Assembly: GCA_030681375.1 (NCBI GenBank)
Contig: JAUXWM010000042.1
Coordinates: 41,017-105,016 of the forward strand
Source of the DNA: Gallionella sp.
GTDB taxonomy: Bacteria; Pseudomonadota; Gammaproteobacteria; Burkholderiales; Gallionellaceae
Direction: 5' to 3'
DNA: 64,000 bases
Of this stretch, positions 45,369-53,051 are shown one piece after another. Both the position numbers and the translations under genes were made by a program. The notes under the pieces were generated by a model. The model was given only the letters and a program-made list of their open reading frames with translations. It ran no database searches and was not told where the DNA came from. The stretch's first letter is position 1; each line of letters begins with the position of its first letter.

Positions 45369-45453
45369 TGTAGGTTGGGTTAGGCGCGAGCGCCGTAACC
45401 CAACAGTTTTTAATGATGTTGGGTTACGCATAAAACCGCTAACCCAACCTACA
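45369..45453. mobile_element. Small MITE-like nested palindrome between nirB and nirD
   Basis: TGTAGGTTGGGTTAG (45,369-45,383) and its perfect complement (45,439-45,453) bound 85 bases. A second inverted pair GTAACCCAACA/TGTTGGGTTAC lies inside. Elements with GGTTGGGTTA ends are dispersed in many proteobacteria. It interrupts an otherwise tight nirB-nirD-nasA operon and would form a strong RNA hairpin. Confidence 0.75.
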
Positions 45454-45459
45454 CGCTCT

Positions 45460-47904
45460 TTATTCAATTGCCGCCAGCGCCGCGAATTCATGCGCATCTT
45501 TCCCTTCGGCGCGTTCCTTCCAGGGATCATCCTGCGAGTAACGCTGGGATTCGAGGAAGCGTGCATACAATTCGACCCGCCCTGCCGCATCATCGACGAT
45601 GTACTGTTTGACGTAGGCCAGGCCGACGCGCTCTATCCAGTGCGCGGTGCGATCCAGATAGTGCGCCTGCTCGCGATACAGCTGCATGAAAGCGCCGCAG
45701 TATTCCATTACCTGCTCCTCCGTTTCGACCTTGCAGAGGAAATCGGTGACGCGCACCTTGATCCCGCCATTGCCGCCGACGTGAATCTCATAGCCCGAAT
45801 CCACGCAGACGATGCCGAAGTCCTTGATGGTCGCCTCGGCGCAATTGCGCGGGCAACCGGAAACGGCAATCTTGAATTTGTGTGGCGTCCATGAACCCCA
45901 GGTCAGTTTTTCGACCTTGATGCCCAGTCCGGTGGAATCCTGAGTGCCAAAACGACACCACTCAGACCCCACGCAGGTCTTGACCGTGCGCAACGATTTA
46001 CCGTAAGCATGGCCGGACACAAAGCCTGCTTCAACCAGCTCGCCCCACATCTTGGGCAAATTTTCCTTGGTGATGCCGTATAAACCGATGCGCTGCCCGC
46101 CGGTGATATGCACGGTAGGAACCTCATGCCGTTCGGCAATTTCGGCAATCGCACGCAATTCGGCTGGCGAGGTCACGCCGCCCCAGATGCGCGGAATCAC
46201 GGAGTAGGTGCCGTCTTTCTGGATATTGGCGTGCACCCTCTCGTTGATGAAGCGCGAACGGCTGTCGTCCTGATATTCGCCGGGCCAGGCCGTCATCAGG
46301 TAATAATTCAGTGCGGGGCGGCAAACATGACAGCCATCCGGCGTTTTCCATTGCAATGCCCGCATCAGATCGGGAATGTTCTTCACCCCCAAATCGCGTA
46401 TCGCCTGCGGCATATCCTGATGTGCGGACTCTGTACAGGCGCAGATCGCCTTCTTGCTTGATTTGGCGGAATAATCACCGCCCAGGGTATTGGCCAGTAT
46501 GGCTTCTACCAGACCGGTACACGAGCCGCATGACGCAGATGCCTTGGTATGGGCGCGCACCTCTTCCAGCGTAAACAGCTTTTTGTCGATGATGGCGCTG
46601 ACGATGGTTCCCTTGCATACGCCATTACAACCACAAATTTCCGCCGTATCCGGCATGTTTGCCACGCTGGATACACCGCCACGACCGGAATCTCCCAGAT
46701 GCATCTGCCCGAACAGGATGTGCTCACGCATCTCCGTGATGTCGGTTCCATCGCGCATCAGCTGGAAATACCAGGGGCCATCCATGGTTTCGCCATAGAG
46801 CACGGCACCGCGCAGCTTGTTGTCGCGCAGCACCAGTTTTTTATACACGCCGCGCGCGGAATCCTGCAACAGCAGCTCTTCGTCTCCCGGTCCGGGATTG
46901 AAATCACCGGCTGAAAACAAATCTATGCCCGTCACCTTGAGCTTGGTAGAGACCGAGGAGCCTTCATAACGCATTCTGCCGTAACGGGCCAGGTGGTTTG
47001 CCGCCACTTTGGCCTGCTCGAACAGGGGTGCGACCAGCCCGTAGGTTTGCCCGCGATGCTGTACGCATTCGCCGACCGAATATATTTTCGGGTCAAAAGT
47101 CTGCATCGTGTCGCTGACCACGATGCCGCGTTCGCAATGGATGCCGGCCGCCTTGGCCAGGGCGATGTTGGGACGTATGCCTGCGGCCATGACCAGCAGA
47201 TCGGCCTCGATTTCCTCGCCGTCCGCAAAACGCAAACCGCTGACTTTGTCGTCGCCCAGGATCGCCTCGGTCTGGCGCGACAGATAAAACTTCAGCCCGC
47301 GTTTTTCCAGCGCTTCCTTCAACAGACCGCCGCCCACCTTGTCCAACTGGCGCTCCATCGGCCAGTCGCACAAATGCACCACCGACACTTCCATGCCCTG
47401 CAGGGACAAGCCATTGGCGGCTTCCAGACCCAGCAACCCGCCGCCTATCACCACCGCGCGCTTGCCGGTCTTAGCTGCTGCAAGCATTTTCTCGACATCA
47501 TCTATGCTGCGATACGCCAGCACGCCGGGAAGATTCATACCCGGAATCGGCAACATAATCGGATTCGAGCCGGTTGCGATCAGCAAACGATCATAGGGCA
47601 CAACCATGCCATCTTCAGTTTCAACCTGGCAGCGAAAGCGGTCTATCTTGTTCACCGTCTTGCCGACATGCAGCGTGATATTATTTTCCTGGTACCAGCT
47701 CCAGTCATTCAACACGGTATCCTGAAACTTCATTTCACCGGACAACACCGGAGAGAGCAGGATGCGGTTGTAGTTAGGTTGCAGTTCCGCACCAAACACC
47801 GTAATCTCAAACTCATCCGGTGACATCTTGAGCAACTCTTCCAGCGTGCGTATGCCCGCCATGCCGTTACCAATAACCACCAGTCGCTGTTTTTGCTTAT
47901 TCAT
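45460..47904 (-). CDS. nirB: NAD(P)H-dependent nitrite reductase large subunit
   Basis: An 814-residue flavo-siroheme enzyme for ammonia-forming nitrite reduction in the cytoplasm. FAD and NAD Rossmann motifs are LVVIGNGMAGIRTLEEL and AVVIGGGLLGLEAANGL. The BFD [2Fe-2S] domain has CGCNGVCKGTIV and CGSCTGLVEA. The siroheme/[4Fe-4S] ligands are CVGSEWCRFGTQDS and SGCPRNCAEA. The start at 47,904 (MNKQKQRLVVIGNG) follows AAAGGAGGAC; an ATG 6 codons earlier lies inside the ribosome site. It is transcribed from the sigma-54 promoter at 47,950-47,964. Confidence 0.96.
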   Translation of the reverse strand: MNKQKQRLVVIGNGMAGIRTLEELLKMSPDEFEITVFGAELQPNYNRILLSPVLSGEMKFQDTVLNDWSWYQENNITLHVGKTVNKIDRFRCQVETEDGMVVPYDRLLIATGSNPIMLPIPGMNLPGVLAYRSIDDVEKMLAAAKTGKRAVVIGGGLLGLEAANGLSLQGMEVSVVHLCDWPMERQLDKVGGGLLKEALEKRGLKFYLSRQTEAILGDDKVSGLRFADGEEIEADLLVMAAGIRPNIALAKAAGIHCERGIVVSDTMQTFDPKIYSVGECVQHRGQTYGLVAPLFEQAKVAANHLARYGRMRYEGSSVSTKLKVTGIDLFSAGDFNPGPGDEELLLQDSARGVYKKLVLRDNKLRGAVLYGETMDGPWYFQLMRDGTDITEMREHILFGQMHLGDSGRGGVSSVANMPDTAEICGCNGVCKGTIVSAIIDKKLFTLEEVRAHTKASASCGSCTGLVEAILANTLGGDYSAKSSKKAICACTESAHQDMPQAIRDLGVKNIPDLMRALQWKTPDGCHVCRPALNYYLMTAWPGEYQDDSRSRFINERVHANIQKDGTYSVIPRIWGGVTSPAELRAIAEIAERHEVPTVHITGGQRIGLYGITKENLPKMWGELVEAGFVSGHAYGKSLRTVKTCVGSEWCRFGTQDSTGLGIKVEKLTWGSWTPHKFKIAVSGCPRNCAEATIKDFGIVCVDSGYEIHVGGNGGIKVRVTDFLCKVETEEQVMEYCGAFMQLYREQAHYLDRTAHWIERVGLAYVKQYIVDDAAGRVELYARFLESQRYSQDDPWKERAEGKDAHEFAALAAIE

Positions 47905-47949
47905 CTGTCCTCCTTTAAACAATATTCAATAAATGTCTGCTACCAACAA

Positions 47950-47964
47950 GCAAATCCTGTGCCA
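47950..47964 (-). promoter_or_regulatory. Sigma-54 promoter of nirB-nirD-nasA
   Basis: On the minus strand TGGCACAGGATTTGC fits the -24/-12 consensus with GG and GC exactly 10 bases apart. Transcription would begin near 47,938, 34 bases before the nirB start. Confidence 0.85.
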
Positions 47965-48151
47965 CTTTATAAAAATGCACTTCATCCGCATAAATCAGGA
48001 CGTTAACAGCATCACCGCGTGACTGATAGAAACGCCTCGCATCGCCGATGCTGGCGTGTATAAACAACAAAATACCCATAGATAAATGGCGTCCAAACCA
48101 CGGACATAACCCTGTCAAAACAAGGTCAATTCAAGCCTTGACGGCTGCGCA

Positions 48152-48200
48152 GCGCACCAACTGTGCACATTTCATATTTCTATGCACCAAATTGGCAGCA
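48152..48200. promoter_or_regulatory. Candidate NtrC enhancer dyads between nirB and nirC
   Basis: GCGCACCAACTGTGCAC (48,152-48,168) and TGCACCAAATTGGCAGCA (48,183-48,200) have dyad symmetry with GCACC/GGTGC-like halves resembling NtrC sites. They lie about 200 bases from both sigma-54 promoters, in a 550-base intergenic region (47,905-48,456) that otherwise contains no gene. Confidence 0.45.
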
Positions 48201-48360
48201 CGCCTGCGAATACGGCGAGAGCCGCGACCGTTTTAATGGCACGCGCCACCGGTTCAGTCCCACACTGCACTAAAAGAGTGCCGCAAACCTGCATCAAACT
48301 TGCTTGCATTCCCGTTAAATAAACTAATAAAACAGCAAGATAGGAAATACTTGCCTGCTC

Positions 48361-48375
48361 TGGCATAACTATTGC
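48361..48375 (+). promoter_or_regulatory. Sigma-54 promoter of nirC-cynS-phosphatase/kinase unit
   Basis: TGGCATAACTATTGC has GG at 48,362 and GC at 48,374 with 10 bases between. The start of transcription would be near 48,387, giving a leader of about 70 bases without a terminator hairpin. Confidence 0.82.
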
Positions 48376-48456
48376 TTTTGCATCCATGTAACAGCACATT
48401 CAAAAATAGCTCTTCAATGATGCAGCCGTATTAATTTTATTTAGAGAGGAAAGAGC

Positions 48457-49269
48457 ATGTCTTATTTGGTCCCTTCAGAGTTCGTTACAAAAATGGTGGA
48501 TGCCGGCGAATCCAAAATTTTCATGTCAACCAGAGATACGCTGATCAGGTCTTATATGGCCGGTGCCATTCTCGCCCTGGCTGCCGTATTTGCAATTACC
48601 GTTGCCGTTCAAACTGGATCTGCACTGGTTGGCGCCATGCTTTTTCCGGTCGGATTTTCCATGCTGTATTTAATGGGCTTCGATCTGCTCACCGGTGTGT
48701 TTGTTTTAACGCCGCTTGCCTTATTTGATAAGCGTCCGGGCGTCACCATCGGCGGCATTTTGAGGAACTGGGGATTGGTCTTTGTAGGCAATTTTGCGGG
48801 GGCGGTTACCGTGGCCGTCATGATGGCGATTGTCTTTACCTATGGATTCTCCATTGAACCCGGTGAAGTAGGCAAAAAGATCGCCGGTATTGGTGAATCA
48901 CGCACGCTGGGCTACAAGGAATACGGCGCCGCAGGCATGCTGACGCTCTTTATCAAAGGCATGCTGTGCAACTGGATGGTTTCATTGGGCGTCGTTGGTG
49001 CGATGATCTCCACTACCGTAAGCGGCAAGGTCATCGCGATGTGGATGCCCATCATGCTGTTCTTTGCGATGACCTTCGAGCATTCCGTTGTGAACATGTT
49101 CCTGTTCCCGTCGGCCTTGATTCTCGGTGGCAATTTCTCCGTGATGGATTACCTCATCTGGAATGAAATCCCTACCGTTCTGGGGAATCTGGTAGGCGGC
49201 CTGGCATTTACCGGCTTGACTTTGTATACCACACACATCAGAACCGCACCCAAGCGTTCTTTTAGTTAA
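48457..49269 (+). CDS. nirC: Formate/nitrite transporter family channel (NirC-like)
   Basis: A 270-residue FNT-family pentameric anion channel with six TM segments. GAMLFPVGFSMLYLMGFDLLTGVF and LFFAMTFEHSVVNMFLFPSA include the family's constriction loops and the central His. Given neighbours nirBD and nasA, nitrite is the probable substrate; formate cannot be excluded from sequence. It is preceded by AGAGAGGAAAGAGC. Its stop codon lies at the start of a tandem 10-mer repeat. Confidence 0.9.
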   Translation: MSYLVPSEFVTKMVDAGESKIFMSTRDTLIRSYMAGAILALAAVFAITVAVQTGSALVGAMLFPVGFSMLYLMGFDLLTGVFVLTPLALFDKRPGVTIGGILRNWGLVFVGNFAGAVTVAVMMAIVFTYGFSIEPGEVGKKIAGIGESRTLGYKEYGAAGMLTLFIKGMLCNWMVSLGVVGAMISTTVSGKVIAMWMPIMLFFAMTFEHSVVNMFLFPSALILGGNFSVMDYLIWNEIPTVLGNLVGGLAFTGLTLYTTHIRTAPKRSFS

Positions 49270-49270
49270 G

Positions 49271-49310
49271 CGTCGTTAAGCGTCGTTAAGCGTCGTTAAG
49301 CGTCGTTAAG
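49271..49310. repeat. Four perfect copies of a 10-base repeat after nirC
   Basis: CGTCGTTAAG is repeated four times without change, and the nirC stop region (AGTTAAG) reads like a partial fifth copy. No protein or RNA role is evident. Confidence 0.9.
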
Positions 49311-49350
49311 CCTCAGAGCCTCAGCCCTGTCAGGGTCAGAGGCTCTGAGG
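49311..49350 (+). terminator. Strong hairpin between nirC and cynS
   Basis: CCTCAGAGCCTC and GAGGCTCTGAGG are perfect 12-base complements and enclose an inner CCCT-GTC-AGGG hairpin. No T-run follows, so it may act as an attenuator, a processing or stability element, or a Rho-independent terminator of low efficiency. It starts 67 bases before the cynS ATG. Confidence 0.5.
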
Positions 49351-49377
49351 CAGAATTAAATCTGCAAAGGAAAAACC

Positions 49378-49821
49378 ATGACACGCAACGAAGTTACCGA
49401 ACTTATCATCACGCAGAAGTTGAGCAAGAAGCTGACCTGGCCCGAACTGGCAAAAAGCATAGGGATGAGCAAGGAATGGACGACAGCGGCTCTGCTGGGG
49501 CAGATGACGCTCACTGCACAACAAGCCGCTAAAATTGGTGTATTGCTGGATTTGCCCGCCGAAGCGATTATTCAACTGCAAGTTGTTCCCTACAAGGGTT
49601 CGCTGCCCACCTCGGTGCCGACCGACCCGCTGATCTACCGTTTTTACGAACTGATCAATGTCTATGGCACGACCTTTAAAGCCCTGATCCACGAAGAATT
49701 CGGTGACGGCATTATGAGCGCCATCGATTTCAATATGGATATTCAGCGCGAAGCTGACCCAAAAGGTGATCGGGTTAAAATCGTGATGAGCGGCAAGTTT
49801 CTTCCTTACAAGAGTTACTGA
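49378..49821 (+). CDS. cynS: Cyanate hydratase (cyanase)
   Basis: CynS converts cyanate and bicarbonate to ammonia and CO2. The 147-residue protein has the N-terminal helical domain (LTWPELAKSIGMSKEWTTAA) and the catalytic C-domain with PLIYRFYELINVYG (Arg, Glu) and GDGIMSAIDFNMD (Ser), the conserved Arg-Glu-Ser triad. AAAGGAAAAACC precedes the ATG. Its place between nirC and a phosphatase-kinase gene suggests nitrogen-starvation control. In bacteria cyanase often sits with nitrate/cyanate importers of the NrtABCD type, also present here. Confidence 0.96.
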   Translation: MTRNEVTELIITQKLSKKLTWPELAKSIGMSKEWTTAALLGQMTLTAQQAAKIGVLLDLPAEAIIQLQVVPYKGSLPTSVPTDPLIYRFYELINVYGTTFKALIHEEFGDGIMSAIDFNMDIQREADPKGDRVKIVMSGKFLPYKSY

Positions 49822-49861
49822 TCATTCCTGACGTATGGCTAAGATGCCTTCCGTATAAAAA

Positions 49862-51586
49862 ATGTTTACTCAATTAAAAGTATCTATCGGGCAACACTCT
49901 GACAAAGGGCGCAAGGAAATCAATCAGGATTTTCACGGCATTTATACGCCTGAAGAGCCTCTGTTGACCTCCAAGGGAATTGCCATTGCGCTGGCCGACG
50001 GGATCAGCAGTAGTAAAGTAAGCCAAATTGCCAGCGAAACTGCCGTTAAAAGTTTTTTAGCCGATTATTTTTGCACCTCGGAAGCCTGGTCGGTAAAAAA
50101 GTCGGCACAGCGCGTATTGACGGCAACCAATTCCTGGTTGCATTCACAGACACAACAGAGTCAGCACCGTTACGATAAAGACAAAGGCTATGTCTGCACC
50201 TTAAGCGCCCTCATCATCAAATCCACAACGGCGCATATTCTTCATGTAGGCGATTCGCGCATCTACCGGTTGCGCGGCGATACGCTGGAACAATTGACCA
50301 CCGATCATCGACATTGGATTTCGCCTGAAGAAAGCCAGTTGAGCCGTGCTTTTGGCATTAATCCGCAGCTTGAAATCGATTATCAAACGCTGCCCGTGGA
50401 CAAGGACGATATATTTTTTCTGGCGACCGATGGTGTTTATGAATATGCCCGGGCAAATTTCATCATCAATACGATCCATGAATATGGAAATGATCTGAAT
50501 GCGGCGGCGAAAATAATCGTAGGCGAAGCATACGAACATGGCAGTACGGACAACCTCACCGCTCAGATCATCAGGATAGATGCGCTGCCCGAACAGGATG
50601 AAAATGAGATTTATCAGAAATTAACCGAGCTGCCCTTCCCGCCGATTTTGGATGCCAGAACGATTTTTGACGGCTACCAAATTGTCAGGGAGATACACGC
50701 CAGTAGTCGCAGTCATGTTTATCTGGCCATTGATACCGAAACCAACACTCAGGTCATCATAAAAACCCCCTCCATCGACCTCCGCGCCGATCCTGCCTAC
50801 CTTGAGCGATTTTTAATGGAAGAATGGATCGCCCGGCGCATTAACAGTGCGTACGTACTCAAGCCATGCTTACAGACCCGAAAACGCAACTATTTCTACA
50901 TCGTCACCGAATTTATCGAAGGCCAGACATTGGCACAGTGGATGATTGACCATCCGAAGCCCGACGTGGAAACAGTGCGTGGCATAGTTGAACAAATTGC
51001 CAAGGGATTGCTCGCTTTTCACCGGATGGAAATGCTGCATCAGGACCTGAGGCCCAACAACATCATGATCGATAACACGGGCACGGTGAAGATCATTGAT
51101 TTTGGCTCGACGAGCGTGGCCGGCATTACGGAAATTGCCACCATGCTGACGCAAAACAACATACTGGGCACAGCGCAATATACCGCACCCGAATATTTTC
51201 TGGGTGAAGCGGGGTCATCGCGTTCAGATATATTTTCCCTAGGGGTGATTAGCTATCAAATGCTGACAGGGAAACTACCCTATGGCACTCAAGTAGCAAA
51301 ATCCAGAACAAAAGCGGCTCAGAGAAAACTAAGATACGACTCGGCACTCGATGATGATCGTGAGATCCCGGCCTGGATTGATGAGGCGCTAAGGAAGGCA
51401 GTCCATCCAAATCCATACAAGCGTTACGAAGAGCTGTCCGAGTTCATATTTGACCTGCGCCATCCTAACAAGGACTTTCTGAATAAAACACGAGCACCGC
51501 TGTTAGAACGCAATCCGGTCATTTTCTGGCAAGGCGTTTCATTTATCCTGCTCATTATCATTTTCGCAATATTATCGACCAAGTGA
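49862..51586 (+). CDS. Bifunctional PP2C phosphatase / Ser-Thr kinase, membrane-anchored (copy 1)
   Basis: A 574-residue fusion. Residues 1-240 are a PP2C domain (KGRKEINQDFHG, IALADGISSSK, VGDSRIYRLRGD, LATDGVYEYA, STDNLTAQI). Residues ~265-530 are a protein kinase: VIIKTPS lysine, LHQDLRPNNIMI catalytic loop, VKIIDFGSTS, APEYFLGEAGSSRSDIFSLG. The glycine loop is degenerate (REIHASSRSHVYLA) and the catalytic loop has Gln for Arg after His. One C-terminal TM segment (FILLIIIFAILS) anchors it with both domains inside. It follows cynS by 40 bases. Regulation of the adjacent nirC/cynS or nitrate enzymes is an inference. Confidence 0.9.
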   Translation: MFTQLKVSIGQHSDKGRKEINQDFHGIYTPEEPLLTSKGIAIALADGISSSKVSQIASETAVKSFLADYFCTSEAWSVKKSAQRVLTATNSWLHSQTQQSQHRYDKDKGYVCTLSALIIKSTTAHILHVGDSRIYRLRGDTLEQLTTDHRHWISPEESQLSRAFGINPQLEIDYQTLPVDKDDIFFLATDGVYEYARANFIINTIHEYGNDLNAAAKIIVGEAYEHGSTDNLTAQIIRIDALPEQDENEIYQKLTELPFPPILDARTIFDGYQIVREIHASSRSHVYLAIDTETNTQVIIKTPSIDLRADPAYLERFLMEEWIARRINSAYVLKPCLQTRKRNYFYIVTEFIEGQTLAQWMIDHPKPDVETVRGIVEQIAKGLLAFHRMEMLHQDLRPNNIMIDNTGTVKIIDFGSTSVAGITEIATMLTQNNILGTAQYTAPEYFLGEAGSSRSDIFSLGVISYQMLTGKLPYGTQVAKSRTKAAQRKLRYDSALDDDREIPAWIDEALRKAVHPNPYKRYEELSEFIFDLRHPNKDFLNKTRAPLLERNPVIFWQGVSFILLIIIFAILSTK

Positions 51587-51629
51587 CGCAAGACAAGCTC
51601 ACGCCTGCCCGTCACCCGCCCTTCCGATA

Positions 51630-51676
51630 GCGCACCAACTTTGCGCATTTCGTTCTTGCCACGCACCAGGTGTGCA
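51630..51676. promoter_or_regulatory. Candidate NtrC enhancer dyads upstream of narK
   Basis: GCGCACCAACTTTGCGC (51,630-51,646) closely matches the first dyad before nirC, and GCACCAGGTGTGC (51,663-51,675) is a second. They end about 90-120 bases upstream of the sigma-54 promoter, a usual enhancer distance. Confidence 0.5.
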
Positions 51677-51766
51677 TTATTTCAGCCGAATTCCCATTTC
51701 ACGCCTGACGACGAATGCGCGCTCAGGCCATGCCAGCCCGGCAATGCGACACCGGCCAGGTGAAGT

Positions 51767-51781
51767 TGGCACGACAATTGC
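51767..51781 (+). promoter_or_regulatory. Sigma-54 promoter of narK
   Basis: TGGCACGACAATTGC is an essentially perfect -24/-12 element (GG-N10-GC). Transcription would start near 51,793, only ~27 bases before the narK ATG, so codons upstream of 51,820 are not translated. Confidence 0.88.
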
Positions 51782-51819
51782 TTTTAGGAATGCATTTTCA
51801 ACTTCCGTGGTGTTTAATC

Positions 51820-53034
51820 ATGAGCAAAAGCAGCTTTCTCAAGGCCGGGCATACCCCCACGCTACTGGCGGCGTTCCTCTACTTCGATCTGGCCTTCATG
51901 GTTTGGGTCCTGCTGGGCCCGCTCGGCGTACAAATCGCGGCCGACCTGCAACTCACCCACGCCCAGAAGGGCATGATGGTCGCGACGCCGATTCTGTCCG
52001 GCGCACTGTTGCGCGTTGTCATGGGATTGCTGGTCGATCAGTTGAAGCCCAAGATGGCGGGCGCCATCGGACAGGTGATTGTCATTGCCGCGCTGTTCGT
52101 CGCCTGGCAGGTGGGCATACACACCTATGAGCAGGCGCTCATACTGGGCGTCTTTCTGGGCGTCGCCGGTGCGTCTTTCGCTGCCGCGCTGCCGCTTGCC
52201 TCGCGCTGGTATCCAGCTGAACATCAGGGCACGGCCATGGGTATCGCCGGTGCCGGAAATTCAGGCACCGCGCTCGCCGCACTGATCGCACCCAGTCTGG
52301 CTGTGGCCTATGGCTGGACCAATGTATTCGGCCTGGCTCTGATTCCGCTGACCATCGTGTTCATCATCTACCTACTCATCGCCAAAAATGCCCCCGAATG
52401 TCCGGCACCGAAATCGCTGGGTGAATATGTGGCGGTCCTGAAGGACAAGGATGCCTGGTGGTTCATGTTTTTCTACTCTGTCACCTTTGGCGGCTTCGTC
52501 GGCCTCGCTTCGTCGCTGACCATCTATTTCAACACCCAATATGGCCTGGATGCCAAAACCGCGGGATTTTTCACCGCCGCCTGTGTCTTCGCAGGCTCCA
52601 TGGTACGACCCATTGGCGGCAACATTGCTGACCGCATAGGCGGGGTCAAATCACTGACTGTCATGTACCTGCTGGCCGCGGTTTTCCTCACCATCGTCAG
52701 CTTCGGCCCTGCGAGCGCCTGGACCGCACTCGGCGTATTTGTACTGGCCATGCTGAGTTTGGGCATGGGCAATGGCGCCGTATTCCAGCTGGTGCCGCAG
52801 CGCTTCCGCAAGGAAATCGGCGTGATGACCGGCATGGTCGGCATGGCAGGGGGCATCGGCGGTTTCTATCTGGCCTCCAGCCTCGGCTATTCCAAGCAGG
52901 TAACCGGCAGTTATCAGACGGGCTTTCTGATTTTTGCCGCGCTGGCCGTGATCGCACTTATCGGGTTGACCGGCGTCAAGTCACGCTGGCGCACCACATG
53001 GGGTGCATCGCATCTGACCGCCGCCAAAATATGA
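51820..53034 (+). CDS. narK: MFS nitrate/nitrite transporter
   Basis: A 404-residue, 12-TM transporter of the nitrate-nitrite porter family. The two nitrate signatures are GIAGAGNSGTALAALIAP and GMGNGAVFQLVPQRF, with a substrate Arg in TPILSGALLRVVMG. The position among nas genes indicates assimilatory nitrate uptake (NasA/NrtP-like role). The start is ATG 51,820 (MSKSSFLKAGHTPTLL), since the promoter lies just upstream. It is co-transcribed with the phosphatase-kinase gene 17 bases downstream. Confidence 0.93.
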   Translation: MSKSSFLKAGHTPTLLAAFLYFDLAFMVWVLLGPLGVQIAADLQLTHAQKGMMVATPILSGALLRVVMGLLVDQLKPKMAGAIGQVIVIAALFVAWQVGIHTYEQALILGVFLGVAGASFAAALPLASRWYPAEHQGTAMGIAGAGNSGTALAALIAPSLAVAYGWTNVFGLALIPLTIVFIIYLLIAKNAPECPAPKSLGEYVAVLKDKDAWWFMFFYSVTFGGFVGLASSLTIYFNTQYGLDAKTAGFFTAACVFAGSMVRPIGGNIADRIGGVKSLTVMYLLAAVFLTIVSFGPASAWTALGVFVLAMLSLGMGNGAVFQLVPQRFRKEIGVMTGMVGMAGGIGGFYLASSLGYSKQVTGSYQTGFLIFAALAVIALIGLTGVKSRWRTTWGASHLTAAKI

Positions 53035-53051
53035 TGTGGTAATCTCGCGCC

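Noticed and set aside
48190..48206. An additional sigma-54 promoter (TTGGCAGCACGCCTGCG) in the nirB-nirC region
   Set aside because: GG and GC have the correct spacing, but the -12 half is poor and it overlaps a candidate enhancer; the element at 48,361 fits nirC better.
48172..48399. A 75-codon minus-strand frame in the nirB-nirC intergenic region
   Set aside because: It overlaps the candidate enhancer dyads and the nirC sigma-54 promoter, lacks a ribosome site and resembles no family.
49271..49310. CRISPR array
   Set aside because: The 10-base units are directly contiguous with no spacers, too short for CRISPR repeats, and no cas genes are present.
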